DNA of 43,833 nucleotides from Candidatus Moraniibacteriota bacterium (GTDB lineage Bacteria > Patescibacteriota > Minisyncoccia > Moranbacterales > UBA1568). The stretch lies in the NCBI GenBank assembly GCA_018499985.2, contig JAHBAT020000014.1:1-43833 (forward strand), written 5' to 3'. The notes under the pieces were generated by a model, which worked only from the letters and a program-made list of their open reading frames with translations, had not been told where the DNA came from and searched no databases. The translations under genes were made by a program, and so were the position numbers. Positions 1-10,850 of this stretch are shown in pieces. Within the stretch, counting starts at the first letter, position 1, and every line of letters begins with the position of its first letter.

Positions 1-72
1 GACTACTTAAGAGGCGTTTCATATATTTAGATTGGTTATTTATTTGTTTTTGATTAGTTGAATTATATCACA

Positions 73-99
73 AAAAAACCATCCTTGGGGATGGTTTTT
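73..99 (-). terminator. recA intrinsic terminator
   Basis: The arms CCATCC (79-84) and GGATGG (89-94) close a 4-nt loop. An A-run (73-78) and a T-run (95-99) flank the stem, so the hairpin could work in both directions. It lies 13 bases past the recA stop. Positions 1-72 hold no gene I can support. Confidence 0.85.
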
Positions 100-111
100 C
101 GCAAAAGCACT

Positions 112-1164
112 TTATTCCTCACCTTCACTCGAAGCTTCTATCTCAATAGGGGCTTCTTTGGATTGTTTGATAATTGCTTTTTCTATTTCTTTCGTTACCT
201 TCATATTTTCCTTAAGGAAGTTTTTGGCATTTTCTCTTCCGACTCCAAGCTTCACTTCTCCATAAGAATACGAATTACCCGATTTCTTAACTACTTGATA
301 GAGAATACCTGTATCCAAGACATCTCCTGCAATAGAGATACCTTCATTGTACATGATGTCAAACTCAGCTGTTTTAAATGGAGCCGCTACTTTATTTTTG
401 ACTACCTTTACCTTAGTTCTATTGCCCACGATAGCTTCCCCTTTCTTGATCTGAGCGCTACGACGAATTTCTAGGCGGACTGAAGAATAGAACTTAAGAG
501 CTTGTCCTCCGGTAGTGGTTTCTGGATTACCAAACATCACACCAATCTTCATACGAATCTGATTGATAAAGATCACCACTACATTGGACTGCGCAATAAT
601 AGCAGTCAACTTACGAAGCGCCTGCGACATAAGACGCGCCTGACGTCCCACATGCTGGTCACCCATTTCTCCTTCAATTTCAGCTCGTGGCACAAGAGCA
701 GCTACAGAGTCCACCACAATCACATCTACCATATTGGAGCGCACTAGGGTCTCTACAATATCAAGCGCCTGTTCTCCGGTATCTGGCTGAGAGATAAGAA
801 GATCATTAATATTTACTCCGATACGCTTTGCGTACTCTGGATCAAGAGCGTGCTCAGCATCCACAAAAGCTGCCAAACCACCTGCCTTCTGAGCATTGGC
901 TACAATATGCAGTGTCAATGTAGTCTTACCTGATGACTCTGGCCCATAGATTTCTACTACACGTCCGCGAGGCACGCCTCCGATACCAAGAGCCATATCG
1001 AGAGACAGTGCTCCTGTCGGGATAGCTTCTACATCTACCTTTGGCACATCACCCAACTTCATCATTGTTCCTTCTCCATACTTTTCTTGAATAGTATCAA
1101 GAACGCTATCAATCTTACTCTTTTCACTAGAAGCTTTCTTCGTTTCTTTTTTTGCTTTTGCCAT
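112..1164 (-). CDS. recA: Recombinase RecA
   Basis: RecA forms ATP-dependent filaments on single-stranded DNA for homologous recombination and the DNA-damage response. The protein is about 350 aa, the usual length. Walker A GPESSGKT lies near residues 74-81, Walker B is VIVVDS, and the DNA-binding loop 2 region ([18 protein letters not shown]) is intact. The tail is acidic, as in most RecAs. An in-frame ATG lies four codons upstream (1176). I prefer the start MAKAKK because it matches the family N-terminus, although an AGGGAAG tract could serve either ATG. It is the last gene of the run ftsK, rodZ-like, recA, with an 87-nt gap before it that may hold its own weak promoter. No LexA-type operator was recognised. 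Confidence 0.98.
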   Translation of the reverse strand: MAKAKKETKKASSEKSKIDSVLDTIQEKYGEGTMMKLGDVPKVDVEAIPTGALSLDMALGIGGVPRGRVVEIYGPESSGKTTLTLHIVANAQKAGGLAAFVDAEHALDPEYAKRIGVNINDLLISQPDTGEQALDIVETLVRSNMVDVIVVDSVAALVPRAEIEGEMGDQHVGRQARLMSQALRKLTAIIAQSNVVVIFINQIRMKIGVMFGNPETTTGGQALKFYSSVRLEIRRSAQIKKGEAIVGNRTKVKVVKNKVAAPFKTAEFDIMYNEGISIAGDVLDTGILYQVVKKSGNSYSYGEVKLGVGRENAKNFLKENMKVTKEIEKAIIKQSKEAPIEIEASSEGEE

Positions 1165-1251
1165 AGACTCATACACTTCCCTAGCCTACTCACAAAGTGA
1201 ATACTCGGGTTGTTTCTTGTTTAATTAGGTTACATATAAAAGTAAACGTTT

Positions 1252-2256
1252 TTATTGTACTCCTTCTTCTTTTTCTTGTCTACCTGTTTCTGTGAAGATA
1301 ATGTCTTTCGCTGGCTTCTCCGTCTCTCCTAGGACAATTTCTTCCCCGCCTTCTTCCTTAATAACCGTATTCGAAGCATTGCTCGTGGTAATTTTTATCT
1401 CACCCTTTGCTTCAATTTTACGCACAGTATCTGGCTCCAAAAGGCCGTTTTGTACTACCTCTCCATCAGCTGTCACGGTGATAGTGGTAGGTTTTTTAAC
1501 AGACACCTCTAAAAAGAAACTCCTGTCATTCTCTGCTCTTTCCTGCAATTCTTCGGAGCCAGGCGCAGCCTCTTTGGCAAAGTTGGCCTCAAGAGTAAGT
1601 GTTTCTGTTTTCACTTTTTCAAAACGGTTAATAGCTACAATAGAGATCGTATTCATACCTGACTGCAGTGTCATTTTTTCACTGAAATCACCTTCACTTC
1701 CCACAAAACTTGCCTCTCCATTGACCGAAACTCTTGCCCCTTTATCCGTTTTCCCTCGAAGAATAATCTCACTTGTATCAACTGTCGATCCTGATGCTGG
1801 CTCCAAAATAACAAGTCTTGGCTCTGAAGCAAAACTGCGAAACTCTTTGTAAAGATATCCAAACACTATCAAGATAAGGATAGCTGCTATCGTCAGTACA
1901 ACTGTACGAGAAGTAATGACAATAGAGTGCATAGGGATGCCTATCTTTTTTTTCGGTTTATCTTCGGTACCCTCCATATTGGCTCGAATATTTCTTTCGC
2001 GATCATAAAGCTTCATAAGCGCTACTTCGTCCACTCCCAGAAAACGAGCATAGTTACGCAAAAAACCCCGTACATAGACGTCTGCCGGCAACTTAGCATA
2101 TTCACCACTCTCTAAAAGCTCGAGGTACTTCACGCGTATCCGAGTAGCTCTAGATACCTCAGAAAGAGGTATATGTGTTTCATTGCGTAATTTGCGGAGC
2201 TTCTCACCCAAAGTGAGAGACTCTATTTTTTTGCGGGTAAAGCTCGCTTCTACCAT
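1252..2256 (-). CDS. RodZ-like HTH membrane protein
   Basis: This is a 334-aa bitopic protein with RodZ architecture. A cytoplasmic helix-turn-helix domain covers about residues 15-85 (LGEKLRKLRNETHIPLSEVS, then YLELLESG and VYVRGFLRNYARFLG). A basic linker and one membrane helix follow (about 112-135). Outside are a small beta domain (about 147-225, glucodextranase-B-like) and a C-terminal DUF4115-like domain (about 243-320). In rod-shaped bacteria RodZ links MreB to wall synthesis. No mreB lies in this window, so the cytoskeletal role here is inferred. It follows ftsK by 36 nt and is probably co-transcribed with it. Confidence 0.88.
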   Translation of the reverse strand: MVEASFTRKKIESLTLGEKLRKLRNETHIPLSEVSRATRIRVKYLELLESGEYAKLPADVYVRGFLRNYARFLGVDEVALMKLYDRERNIRANMEGTEDKPKKKIGIPMHSIVITSRTVVLTIAAILILIVFGYLYKEFRSFASEPRLVILEPASGSTVDTSEIILRGKTDKGARVSVNGEASFVGSEGDFSEKMTLQSGMNTISIVAINRFEKVKTETLTLEANFAKEAAPGSEELQERAENDRSFFLEVSVKKPTTITVTADGEVVQNGLLEPDTVRKIEAKGEIKITTSNASNTVIKEEGGEEIVLGETEKPAKDIIFTETGRQEKEEGVQ

Positions 2257-2292
2257 AAAAGAAATTCTGTATTAAAGATACCGTTTACTATT

Positions 2293-4662
2293 CTACAATT
2301 GCCATTTTTCACGCTCACGTTCTTCCCGTAAGTGGTCATCTCCATATTTTTGTTCATCTTCATCTGGAGCATGCATCGAGGCTTTGCCTACGAGCACTTT
2401 TTTCTTACCATCTACCATTCCCACTACGCCATTTTGTTCCAGCAAATGCATGAGACGAGCACCTCTTGGGTAGCCAATACCGAGAGCAGTCTGAAGATAC
2501 GTTGTTGAGGCACGACCACTATCAATCACAATGCTTTTGGCTTTTTCATACATATCATCTTCCTTAGCACCATCATCTACAGCGTTCAAAGCCTGGATAA
2601 GTGGGTCATTTTCATCTTCACTTCCAAATACATCTTCTTCCTCATCATCACCGAGATCATTCTTCTGCTGACGTAAGAAATTCGTCACTTTTTTGACTTC
2701 ATCATCAGAAACAAACACTCCCTGGAGACGCACCGCATCACCACCCTCCGGAGAAGAGTACAGCATATCACCATTACCAATCAACTTTTCTGCTCCGCCA
2801 CTATCAAGAATCGTACGTGAGTCTATCTGAGTCGTCACCTGAAAAGCAATACGCGTCGGGATATTGGCCTTGATAAGCCCGGTAAGCACCTCCACGCTCG
2901 GACGCTGAGTAGCCAAGATAAGGTGAATACCGATTGCACGAGACATCTGCGCTAGACGAATAATCAAAGCTTCTACTTCCTTACCATGAGCAGACATTAG
3001 GTCTGCCATTTCATCAATCACAATCACAATATATGGAAGGTTTTCCATTGGTTCTTCCGTCACCTCATTGCTCTCAAGATTGACTTTTGTCACTGTTTCG
3101 CCGCGACTATATTTCTCTCGGTAACTTTGAAGCTCACGCACCTTCGCCTCTTCAAGAATCTTATAGCGGCGCTCCATTTCAGCTACCGCCCACTTAAGGA
3201 CATTGACCACTTTCTTGTTTTCCACAATCACTTCTGTCTTGAGATGAGGAATACCTTTATAAGCAGAGAGCTCTACACGTTTTGGATCTACCAAAATAAG
3301 CTTCAGATCTTCTGGTGAATTCTGATACAAAAGAGAAATAAGAAGTGTATTGATACAAACAGACTTACCTGATCCCGTTCGTCCAGCAATCAAAAGATGA
3401 GGCATTTTACGAAGATCCGCAATACGATTTCTTCCTCCTACATCTTGCCCCAAAGCAAGCATGAGGTTAGCTGGACGATCCTTAAAGTCTTTCCCTTCTA
3501 CCACGTTCCGCATTCGCACTCGAGCCGTCTGCTTATTTGGTACCTCTATACCCACCAAAGACTTTCCTGGGATAGGCGCTTCGATACGAATCGGGTGCTT
3601 AGCCAGAGCCAGGGCTAAGTCATTATTGAGTGTTGTAATGCGAGAAATCTTCACACCTAAGGCTGGAGTAAAGGTATACTGCGTCACTGTTGGTCCTTCT
3701 TTGACTTCACCAGGAATCACATCTACTCCAAAATACTTGAGAGTTTTCTGGATAATACTTTTATTTTGCTCTATATCACCGCCTACAGCCTTCTCTCCGT
3801 TTGATTCCAAAAGTTCTGGCGATGGCATAAGCCAAGCGTAGCGAGAACGGCGGCGGCGCTTTTTCTTGACTGGAGCCTCCTCTTCCTCATCTACCTCCTC
3901 CTCTTCCTCTACTTCTTCTTCAAAATCTTCTTCCTCTTCATCAGGAAATTCTACATGACTAATATTATGTTCCTGGAGTGCTTCGACTTCGTCATCAGTC
4001 TCCCCTATTTCTTCTTCTATTATCTCTTCTTCTCCCTCCAAGTCCCCTTCTTCATCTATACCTTCAGCCTCTTCTTCCTCTCGGCGAGAAAAAAGTCCCA
4101 TAAATTTTCCAAGTGAGCCTTCGAGAAATCCAATAAATGAAACATTGAAAGCCATGATAAGGCCTGCCACAAAAAGAGCCAAAAGAAGGATAGCGGCGGC
4201 TGCTTTACCCGCCAAAACAAAAAATCCCGTAGCAAGCACATATCCCAGGTATCCACCACCCTCACCCGCCTCAGCTATCTTGAGGTATGACTTAGCGTCA
4301 CTTCCCATAAAAAGATGGATAAGTGCAAGAATCGTCAAATAGATCACAATCAATCCAACATATTTCACTGCTTCCTTAGCGGTAGTTGTCTTACGAAAGA
4401 GCATCAATCCGGCCAAAGTAAACAAGAGAATAGGAAGAAGCCACTTGCCATACCCAAAGAGTGAACCTATCCCAGTATCAATCCAATGTCCCAAAAGTCC
4501 TGCAGCGTCAAAAAACCCCAGCATAGAAAGCAGCCCAAATGTCACCAAAAAAAGGAGGAGGAGGCTTTTTTTAGCATCAGCATGAAGAATATTGGCAATG
4601 GAAGACACTTCTTCTTCGACTTCTTCCTGTACTTTTTTTGATTCCTTTTTCTTTTTGGCCAT
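2293..4662 (-). CDS. ftsK: DNA translocase FtsK/SpoIIIE
   Basis: FtsK is a septum-located hexameric motor that pumps chromosomal DNA during division. The 789-aa protein has four or five N-terminal membrane helices (about residues 30-190) and a very acidic, low-complexity linker rich in EEEE runs (about 190-275). The RecA-like motor domain follows, with Walker A GRTGSGKS near 425-432 and Walker B IVIVIDEMADLM. The C-terminal winged-helix gamma domain carries the RASTTYLQ and GYPRGARLMHLLE signatures that read KOPS sites. I chose the ATG at 4662 (MAKKKK). The ATG at 4701 adds 13 residues and overlaps a likely -10 box (TATACT). It is shorter than E. coli FtsK and close to SpoIIIE length. Confidence 0.96.
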   Translation of the reverse strand: MAKKKKESKKVQEEVEEEVSSIANILHADAKKSLLLLFLVTFGLLSMLGFFDAAGLLGHWIDTGIGSLFGYGKWLLPILLFTLAGLMLFRKTTTAKEAVKYVGLIVIYLTILALIHLFMGSDAKSYLKIAEAGEGGGYLGYVLATGFFVLAGKAAAAILLLALFVAGLIMAFNVSFIGFLEGSLGKFMGLFSRREEEEAEGIDEEGDLEGEEEIIEEEIGETDDEVEALQEHNISHVEFPDEEEEDFEEEVEEEEEVDEEEEAPVKKKRRRRSRYAWLMPSPELLESNGEKAVGGDIEQNKSIIQKTLKYFGVDVIPGEVKEGPTVTQYTFTPALGVKISRITTLNNDLALALAKHPIRIEAPIPGKSLVGIEVPNKQTARVRMRNVVEGKDFKDRPANLMLALGQDVGGRNRIADLRKMPHLLIAGRTGSGKSVCINTLLISLLYQNSPEDLKLILVDPKRVELSAYKGIPHLKTEVIVENKKVVNVLKWAVAEMERRYKILEEAKVRELQSYREKYSRGETVTKVNLESNEVTEEPMENLPYIVIVIDEMADLMSAHGKEVEALIIRLAQMSRAIGIHLILATQRPSVEVLTGLIKANIPTRIAFQVTTQIDSRTILDSGGAEKLIGNGDMLYSSPEGGDAVRLQGVFVSDDEVKKVTNFLRQQKNDLGDDEEEDVFGSEDENDPLIQALNAVDDGAKEDDMYEKAKSIVIDSGRASTTYLQTALGIGYPRGARLMHLLEQNGVVGMVDGKKKVLVGKASMHAPDEDEQKYGDDHLREEREREKWQL

Positions 4663-4712
4663 AGTATAAAATATTGCGAATATATCCAGTATATCACTCA
4701 ATGACTAACAGA

Positions 4713-4736
4713 AAAAGCCCCTTGGTAAGGGCTTTT
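4713..4736 (-). terminator. Terminator after lipoprotein gene
   Basis: The perfect arms AAAAGCCC (4713-4720) and GGGCTTTT (4729-4736) close an 8-nt loop. The hairpin separates the lipoprotein gene from ftsK, so ftsK probably starts from its own promoter just downstream. Confidence 0.85.
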
Positions 4737-4756
4737 ATCTTCATTTTATGTCTTTT

Positions 4757-5050
4757 TTACTCCGGTGGCTGTAATTTAGCAATTTCCTCTGAAGTCATAC
4801 CATCTACTTCCTCTGTCTCACCAGAAAGAATCTCATCTATTTGTTCTTGAGTATACTGCGGATAATTTTCTGGAGTAGCTTCTACCGCACTCTCCTCAGG
4901 GAGGGTAATTTCTATATCCTCACCGTCAGCCTTCATCACTGAAGCTGCTTCTGGTCTATCAAGACCCGTATTGTCAGGAGCTTTTTCACTCGGGCTACAA
5001 GCTGCCAAAGCTGCCGCTGCACCGAGGATTCCAAATTTTTCAAATCCCAT
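4757..5050 (-). CDS. Small acidic lipoprotein
   Basis: This is a 97-aa protein with a short hydrophobic leader and a lipobox, LAAC with Cys18, so it is probably lipid-anchored to the outer face of the membrane. The mature part is acidic and Pro/Glu-rich (repeated EE, PEN, PPE), has no further cysteine, and shows no domain I recognise. The leader starts MGFEKFG with a single Lys, which is a weak n-region. It lies 20 nt downstream of the coiled-coil gene and ahead of a terminator, so the two are probably one transcript. It could be a spacer-type surface lipoprotein. No function is assigned. Confidence 0.7.
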   Translation of the reverse strand: MGFEKFGILGAAAALAACSPSEKAPDNTGLDRPEAASVMKADGEDIEITLPEESAVEATPENYPQYTQEQIDEILSGETEEVDGMTSEEIAKLQPPE

Positions 5051-5082
5051 ATGTTTATATTTATAACTTACTCAATAATTAC

Positions 5083-7071
5083 TTAAAATGAACTCCTTAC
5101 TAGATCAGCCATTCTTCTTTGCGCTATCTCACGACTTCTCTCATCATAAATTGTTTCAAGTATATTTGTTTTTTCTTCGATACTCTTTTGTGTTTGATCT
5201 AGACTCGCTTGTATCTGACCTTGTTTTTCTTTAGAGACTCTTATATTTTCTTCATTAGAAATTTTATCCAAACGTATTCTCTCAAGCGCGCTCTCTGCCT
5301 CCTCCTGCACCCTGATTAAAAAGTCTTCCCATGATCCCTTGAAGCTTCGTATACCAACCCTTTCTCCAAGTCTCACAATGGTATCTTTTGATCGTGCCTG
5401 TTGTTCTCTATGCTGATTCTGAAAAGCTTGTGTTCTTTTTGTTTGAGTATCCAAAAGAGCTTGCTCAGCCTCTCTCACCTTTCCTTCAAGGTCACTTATA
5501 CTAGCATCGTATTTATCCTTACCGAAAAGTTTTGGCCGAGGAATATTTTTAGCCTTACTCAAGGCGTCTTTGGCATTCTTCAGCGACTCCTCAGCAGATG
5601 CCAGCAGTCCATTTTGCTCTTCTTGAAGTGCATTATATTTTTCAGTATCACTCACCAACGCTACCCTAAGTTCATTATACGAAGTAGTTAGATTCAGCTC
5701 TTCACCAGCAAACTGGCCTTGAACTAGTGGGATTTCTGCTATAAGAATCTGTAGTTCATTTTCATTTCCCTCGTATGTTTTTTGTCTTCCTTCCAGCGCT
5801 TCTGTATTTCTTTGAGCTTCATCTCTTTGATTACTTAGCGTGGCTTGTTCTCGGGTATCGCTCTCACGTTCACGTACAATTTTTGCTTTGTCTTGATCCC
5901 ATCTATCAAGTTGTCCTTTGAGACTAGCTGCTTCATAGGTTTGTATAGAAAACTTTTTTAGTGCCTCACCATCAAAAAGTGTCGCTATATGATGAAGAGA
6001 TTCATACTTAAAACCACTCCCATCTTCATATTTAAATTCCTGGACAGACTGTCCTGGAAAAGATTCGTAGATTTTACGAAGAGTATTTTCTGTTTGAATA
6101 GAATTCTCCCAAGTAGTATGTGCTCGAGTAGGATCAATAGAGCGAAACTTGTCCGACTCACCTCTATACCCTTCTGTATAATTAAGAAGAAGCTTTTTGG
6201 TAGCTCCAGAAAAGGCTTCTGTGTCTATGCTGTCAAACTGACCTCCTTGTTTATATACATCTTCACCCAAAACCTCAAGTACTTTTTTATATTCTTCACT
6301 CTTTTTGATCTCCTGCAATACTAACCTTGGCAAACGCTCACGCAACTGATCTCTTGTGTATGAATCCTCACCTGAAAGATCTTTTTTGAACCAGCCATTT
6401 CTTTCGAATTCACTTAAGGCTCTATTGGTAGCACCCCCAAAAAGCACTCTTCCTGATCTATAAATTGATTCCACTAACTCACTTTCTCTTTCTTTTATCA
6501 TTTCCTGACGCACTTCTTGGACCTCAGGAAGTTCAGAATCTGGGTTTTGTCGAGCATACTCACGTACTTTGAGAGCCTCTTCTTCTTTTATTTTTTTCAC
6601 CTCTTGTATAAGTTCTTCATTCGTTTTATCCATAGGGTCGACTCCTAAGGAACGTAAAACTTCAATTTTTTCCTTTAATTGTTTGGCGGCCCCGACCACG
6701 TTTTCTTTTTTATTCTTATAATCCTCTTCACCTGGATGAACATCTAGCTCATCTTCTTCTGTTTTCAAAAGCTCGTAAACTGTCGGTACATTTTCTGCGC
6801 CTGCATCAATAGCCTCCTGACGCTCAGACTCAAGTGATTGTCGTCCCTTGCGTTGTTCATTGCGAGCAGTTTTAAAGGCCTTCTTCGATTCCTCTAAAGC
6901 ATCCAAGGCCCCCTGAAGTTCATCTCTTTTTTTGAGTGACCGTAAAAAGCCTTCTTCAGCTGCTTTGGTTTCTAGATTTTCCTGCTCTTTTACTAAAGCT
7001 TCTTGTCTTGCGACCTCTTCTGCCTCAGAGCTCCTTGCTTCTTCGGCCATTTTTTGAAAGCGAGATGTCAT
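5083..7071 (-). CDS. Long cytoplasmic coiled-coil protein
   Basis: This 662-aa protein is dominated by charged heptad-rich segments: about residues 1-110, 115-215, 370-520 and 590-660. A less repetitive central part (about 215-365) contains GRVLFGGATNRAL and FERNGWFKK and may be a globular domain. No signal peptide or membrane helix is visible, so it is probably cytoplasmic. SMC-type Walker motifs are absent, so it is not an SMC or Rad50 ATPase. I chose the ATG at 7071 (MTSRFQ). The upstream GTG at 7080 adds three residues. A terminator-like hairpin stands in its leader. It neighbours ftsK and a lipoprotein gene, which hints at an envelope or division role without proving it. Family not recognised. 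Confidence 0.75.
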   Translation of the reverse strand: MTSRFQKMAEEARSSEAEEVARQEALVKEQENLETKAAEEGFLRSLKKRDELQGALDALEESKKAFKTARNEQRKGRQSLESERQEAIDAGAENVPTVYELLKTEEDELDVHPGEEDYKNKKENVVGAAKQLKEKIEVLRSLGVDPMDKTNEELIQEVKKIKEEEALKVREYARQNPDSELPEVQEVRQEMIKERESELVESIYRSGRVLFGGATNRALSEFERNGWFKKDLSGEDSYTRDQLRERLPRLVLQEIKKSEEYKKVLEVLGEDVYKQGGQFDSIDTEAFSGATKKLLLNYTEGYRGESDKFRSIDPTRAHTTWENSIQTENTLRKIYESFPGQSVQEFKYEDGSGFKYESLHHIATLFDGEALKKFSIQTYEAASLKGQLDRWDQDKAKIVRERESDTREQATLSNQRDEAQRNTEALEGRQKTYEGNENELQILIAEIPLVQGQFAGEELNLTTSYNELRVALVSDTEKYNALQEEQNGLLASAEESLKNAKDALSKAKNIPRPKLFGKDKYDASISDLEGKVREAEQALLDTQTKRTQAFQNQHREQQARSKDTIVRLGERVGIRSFKGSWEDFLIRVQEEAESALERIRLDKISNEENIRVSKEKQGQIQASLDQTQKSIEEKTNILETIYDERSREIAQRRMADLVRSSF

Positions 7072-7094
7072 AGTGTGCACATTTTGTTTTTACT

Positions 7095-7136
7095 AAAAAA
7101 GAAAACGGATGTCCTCAGAGAGAGGTCACCCGTTTT
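7095..7136 (-). terminator. Terminator-like hairpin in coiled-coil gene leader
   Basis: Read on the minus strand, AAAACGG pairs with CCGTTTT (7102-7108 with 7130-7136). The stem continues through a G-U and two Watson-Crick pairs, one A-A mismatch and CCTC/GAGG, closing a 5-nt loop (7117-7121). TTTTC and six T's follow. It lies between a predicted promoter (7153-7161) and the ATG at 7071, so it may be an attenuator rather than a second rpoC terminator. Confidence 0.7.
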
Positions 7137-7152
7137 TTACCTTTATGCATCA

Positions 7153-7161
7153 AGTATAGCA
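7153..7161 (-). promoter_or_regulatory. Extended -10 promoter, coiled-coil gene
   Basis: TGCTATACT on the minus strand is an extended -10 that begins five bases after the T-tract of the rpoC terminator. No -35 match is visible because that position falls in the terminator stem. Predicted start near 7146. Confidence 0.6.
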
Positions 7162-7166
7162 CAAAA

Positions 7167-7188
7167 AAAGCCCCTTTGCAAGGGCTTT
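7167..7188 (-). terminator. rpoC terminator
   Basis: The arms AAAGCCC (7167-7173) and GGGCTTT (7182-7188) are followed, on the minus strand, by a run of seven T's (7169-7163). The hairpin lies 30 nt past the rpoC stop. Confidence 0.85.
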
Positions 7189-7217
7189 CTTTGAAAGTAA
7201 GCTACGATTTTTATATC

Positions 7218-10200
7218 TTACGCTTCTTCTTTTGGAGTCTCACTTCCGCGGTAACCAGTACCAGCAGGGATAAGACGTCCGATAATCACATTTTCCTTAA
7301 GTCCACGGAGGCGATCTTCTTTACCAGCGATTGAAGCGTTGATAAGAACACGCGCAGTCTCCATAAATGAAGCAGCAGAGAGGAATGATTCTGTAGAGAG
7401 AGCTACCTTGGTGATACCCAAGACCATAGCTTCACCAGTTGCCTCACGTCCACCAGCCTTACGAGCCTCTTCATTGGCTTCTTCAAACTGATCACGTTCA
7501 GCAACATCTCCTGGAAGGAGCATAGTAGTACCAGGATCGACAATCTTGAAGCGTGACATCATCTGACGAATGATTACTTCAATATGTTTGTCGTTAATAC
7601 CTTCACCCTGTGAAGCATAGATTTCCTGAATCTCACGCACGATATAACGATGCACAGCTTCCTGACCCATCACAGCGTAGAGCTTCTTCAAATCGATATG
7701 CCCCTCAGAAAGTACGGTTCCTACACCTACCAGATCATTTTGTTTGACTTTAAGAGTAGCATTGGCAGGCACACTATACTCATAAGCTTCTTTGTCGTTA
7801 CCACGAACAAGAATCTTTATTGCCTTCACGTCTTTCTCGATCTTTTCTATCTGACCATCTACCTCAGAAAGGATAGCTTCGGTCTTTGGGTTACGGGCTT
7901 CAAAGATTTCTTCTACACGAGGAAGACCCTGGGTAATGTCTGATCCGGCCACACCTCCAACGTGGAAAGTACGCATAGTAAGCTGTGTTCCCGGCTCACC
8001 AATAGCCTGAGCGGCCACAACACCAACTGAAGCTCCAAGAGCAACAAGATTGCTTCGTCCAAGGTCAATTCCATAACAAAGCTGACATACTCCACGACGT
8101 GAACGACAAGCTACTAAGCTTCGGATACGCACCTCTTTGATACCAGCTTCTTCAACAAGCTTAGCTTCTGCCTTATTGACAAGACTTCCCTTGGCAACAA
8201 GTACCTCCTTAGTCTCAGGATGCTTAAGAGCATCAATCACTACGCGGCCTTCTACACGACTTGCAAAGCTAATACCAAGCTTCTCTGAGTCTTCACGATA
8301 AAGGAAGGTACCTTCGGTATCACCACAATCTTCATCGCGAACGATGATATCTTGTGCCACATCCACCAAACGACGAGTAAGGTATCCAGCGGTAGCAGTA
8401 CGAAGAGCGGTATCAGCCATACCCTTACGAGCACCGTGAGTAGAGATGAAGTACTCCAATACATTAAATCCTTCTTTGAAAGAACTCTTTACTGGGAGTT
8501 CGATTGTTTCACCGGTAGGACCAGCCATAAGACCCTTCATACCAGTCATCTGTACGATAACTGATTCAGATCCACGAGCCTTAGAGTACACCATAGCATG
8601 TACAGGACCTTCCTTGTCGACAGTGTTACGCACTGCATCGGTGATATTATTCTTGGTTTCGTTCCAAATTTCAATCACACGGTTACGACGCTCTTCATTG
8701 GTGAGAAGTCCCATATTGAACTGGTCATGTACTTCTTTGACACGTACTTCAGCAGCAGCAATAAGACCCTTCTTTTCTTTTGGTACCTGAAGGTCATCCA
8801 TACCCCAGCTAATACCTGAACGAGAAACAGACTTAAACGTCAAATCTTTCATGCGGTCAGCGAAGGCAGCAGCCTCAGTCTGTCCAAGAGTTTCAAGGAT
8901 ACGTGACATCACGTTCTTCAAATCCTTCTTGGTCATTTCTTCGTTGATGAAACGAATTTCCTCTGGGAAAATATCATTTAACATCGCGCGACCAACTGAA
9001 GTCTCAATCACCTCACCATTGTAGAGAAGCTTGATAGCGACGTTAATATCAACATGGCCATTTTGAAAAGCCATGATAGCTTCATTGATAGATGAGAAGC
9101 TTTTACCCTTACCCTTACCCTCTGGCTTGATATGAGTCAGATAGTATCCACCAAGTACCATATCAAGAGAAGCGGTTACAATCGGTTCACCAGAAGCAGG
9201 CTTGAGCAAGTTCTTAGATGAGAGCATGATGTTAGCACTTTCTGAACGAGCCTGATCGGTCAACGGCACATGAACAGCCATCTGGTCACCGTCGAAGTCA
9301 GCGTTGAAAGCGGCACATACCATAGGATGAAGACGAATAGCCTTACCCTCAATCAATACTGGCTGGAAAGCCTGAATAGAAAGACGGTGAAGCGTCGGTG
9401 CACGGTTCAAAAGTACGTAGTGATGCTCGATAATCTGATCCAGGATTTCGTATGCCTCTTCTGTCTCAGCATCCACCATACGACCGGCAGTACGCACGTT
9501 GTGTGCATACTCTTTTTCGATCAGCTTGTTGATAATAAACGGCTTGAAAAGCTCAAGAGCCATTTTCTTAGGCAAACCACACTGATGAAGCTTCAAGCTC
9601 GGTCCAACTACAATTACTGAACGTCCTGAGTAGTCAACACGCTTTCCAAGAAGGTTCTGACGGAAGCGTCCCTGCTTACCTTTAAGAGCATCAGCCAATG
9701 AACGAAGAGCACGGCGCTGTCCAGTAGAGGCAGCAGTAGAAGCCTGTCCACGACGAGCACTGTTGTCGAAAAGTGCATCTACAGCTTCCTGAAGCATACG
9801 CTTTTCATTTCGAGTAATCACTTCTGGAGCACCAATAGCCATCAGCTTTTTGAGACGGTTGTTACGATTGATGATACGGCGATAGAGATCGTTTAGATCA
9901 GAAGTTGCAAAACGGCCACCATCAAGAGCTACCATCGGACGAAGGTCTGGTGGAATAACTGGGAGAGCAGTCGGAAGCATCCATTCAAAACTCAAGTTAG
10001 CTTTCTTGAAACCCTGGTAGACTTTTAGTCTCTGCAAAAGCTTCTTTTGGTCAATATTTTCATTTGACTCAAGTTCTACACGAAGCTCTTCAAGTTTTTC
10101 GTCTACATTGATAGTCTCGAGAATCTTACGGATAGCTTCTGCTCCAATACCAGCAGTAAATACCTGCCCAAAACGACTTGAGAGATTGAAGTACTCCACT

Positions 10201-10823
10201 TCAGAAACAATCTGATTTGGACGAAGGTTCTTAATCTCATCTTTTGTACTCTTGTAGTAATCCTTGAGTTCCTCCAAGCGAGCCTCAAGCATTTTTTCGT
10301 TCTTTTCTCCTGTGCGGAGTTCTTTTTGCTTTGACTTGTATTCTTTTTCAAGACTTTCAAGCGTCTGCTCCTTCAAGGCCTCATTGACATCCATGATGAT
10401 GTAGGCAGAGAAGTAGATAACACGCTCAAGATCCTGTGGTGAAATACCTAAAACAAGACCGATTTTTGAAGGCACGCCACGAAGGTACCAGATATGTGAC
10501 ACTGGAGTAGCCAACTTGATATGCCCCATACGCTCACGACGTACAATGGCACGAGTTACTTCTACACCACACTTATCACACACGATACCGTTGTAACGGA
10601 TACGCTTGTACTTACCACAATAACACTCCCAGTCTTTTGATGGTCCAAAAATCTTTTCACAGAAAAGTCCATCTGGTTCGTAACGCTGGGTACGGTAGTT
10701 GATAGTTTCAGGCTTGGTAATCTCACCATGAGACCACTCAAGAATTTGTTCTGGGCTAGCAAGAGTGAGTCGCACACTTTCGAAATCACTCACTTTCGTT
10801 ATGTTGTCCATAGGATTGGTCAT
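7218..10823 (-). CDS. rpoC: RNA polymerase subunit beta-prime
   Basis: RpoC is the catalytic large subunit of RNA polymerase. The 1201-aa protein starts with the usual N-terminus ([20 protein letters not shown]) and has the first zinc site CYCGKY...CDKCGV near residue 60. The active-site loop [12 protein letters not shown] (near residue 509) carries the three magnesium-binding aspartates. The second zinc site is the [13 protein letters not shown] segment. The trigger-loop and bridge-helix region ([21 protein letters not shown]) is intact. The length is typical of CPR and Gram-positive RpoC, without the large insertions of proteobacteria. It starts 27 nt after the rpoB stop and has no visible Shine-Dalgarno site. 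Confidence 0.99.
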   Translation of the reverse strand: MTNPMDNITKVSDFESVRLTLASPEQILEWSHGEITKPETINYRTQRYEPDGLFCEKIFGPSKDWECYCGKYKRIRYNGIVCDKCGVEVTRAIVRRERMGHIKLATPVSHIWYLRGVPSKIGLVLGISPQDLERVIYFSAYIIMDVNEALKEQTLESLEKEYKSKQKELRTGEKNEKMLEARLEELKDYYKSTKDEIKNLRPNQIVSEVEYFNLSSRFGQVFTAGIGAEAIRKILETINVDEKLEELRVELESNENIDQKKLLQRLKVYQGFKKANLSFEWMLPTALPVIPPDLRPMVALDGGRFATSDLNDLYRRIINRNNRLKKLMAIGAPEVITRNEKRMLQEAVDALFDNSARRGQASTAASTGQRRALRSLADALKGKQGRFRQNLLGKRVDYSGRSVIVVGPSLKLHQCGLPKKMALELFKPFIINKLIEKEYAHNVRTAGRMVDAETEEAYEILDQIIEHHYVLLNRAPTLHRLSIQAFQPVLIEGKAIRLHPMVCAAFNADFDGDQMAVHVPLTDQARSESANIMLSSKNLLKPASGEPIVTASLDMVLGGYYLTHIKPEGKGKGKSFSSINEAIMAFQNGHVDINVAIKLLYNGEVIETSVGRAMLNDIFPEEIRFINEEMTKKDLKNVMSRILETLGQTEAAAFADRMKDLTFKSVSRSGISWGMDDLQVPKEKKGLIAAAEVRVKEVHDQFNMGLLTNEERRNRVIEIWNETKNNITDAVRNTVDKEGPVHAMVYSKARGSESVIVQMTGMKGLMAGPTGETIELPVKSSFKEGFNVLEYFISTHGARKGMADTALRTATAGYLTRRLVDVAQDIIVRDEDCGDTEGTFLYREDSEKLGISFASRVEGRVVIDALKHPETKEVLVAKGSLVNKAEAKLVEEAGIKEVRIRSLVACRSRRGVCQLCYGIDLGRSNLVALGASVGVVAAQAIGEPGTQLTMRTFHVGGVAGSDITQGLPRVEEIFEARNPKTEAILSEVDGQIEKIEKDVKAIKILVRGNDKEAYEYSVPANATLKVKQNDLVGVGTVLSEGHIDLKKLYAVMGQEAVHRYIVREIQEIYASQGEGINDKHIEVIIRQMMSRFKIVDPGTTMLLPGDVAERDQFEEANEEARKAGGREATGEAMVLGITKVALSTESFLSAASFMETARVLINASIAGKEDRLRGLKENVIIGRLIPAGTGYRGSETPKEEA

Positions 10824-10850
10824 ACGTTTGTTTCGTTAGAGTGATTAAGA

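Noticed and set aside
5083-7071. SMC or Rad50-like ATPase
   Set aside because: The coiled coil is long, but no Walker A, signature or Walker B motif is present at either end.
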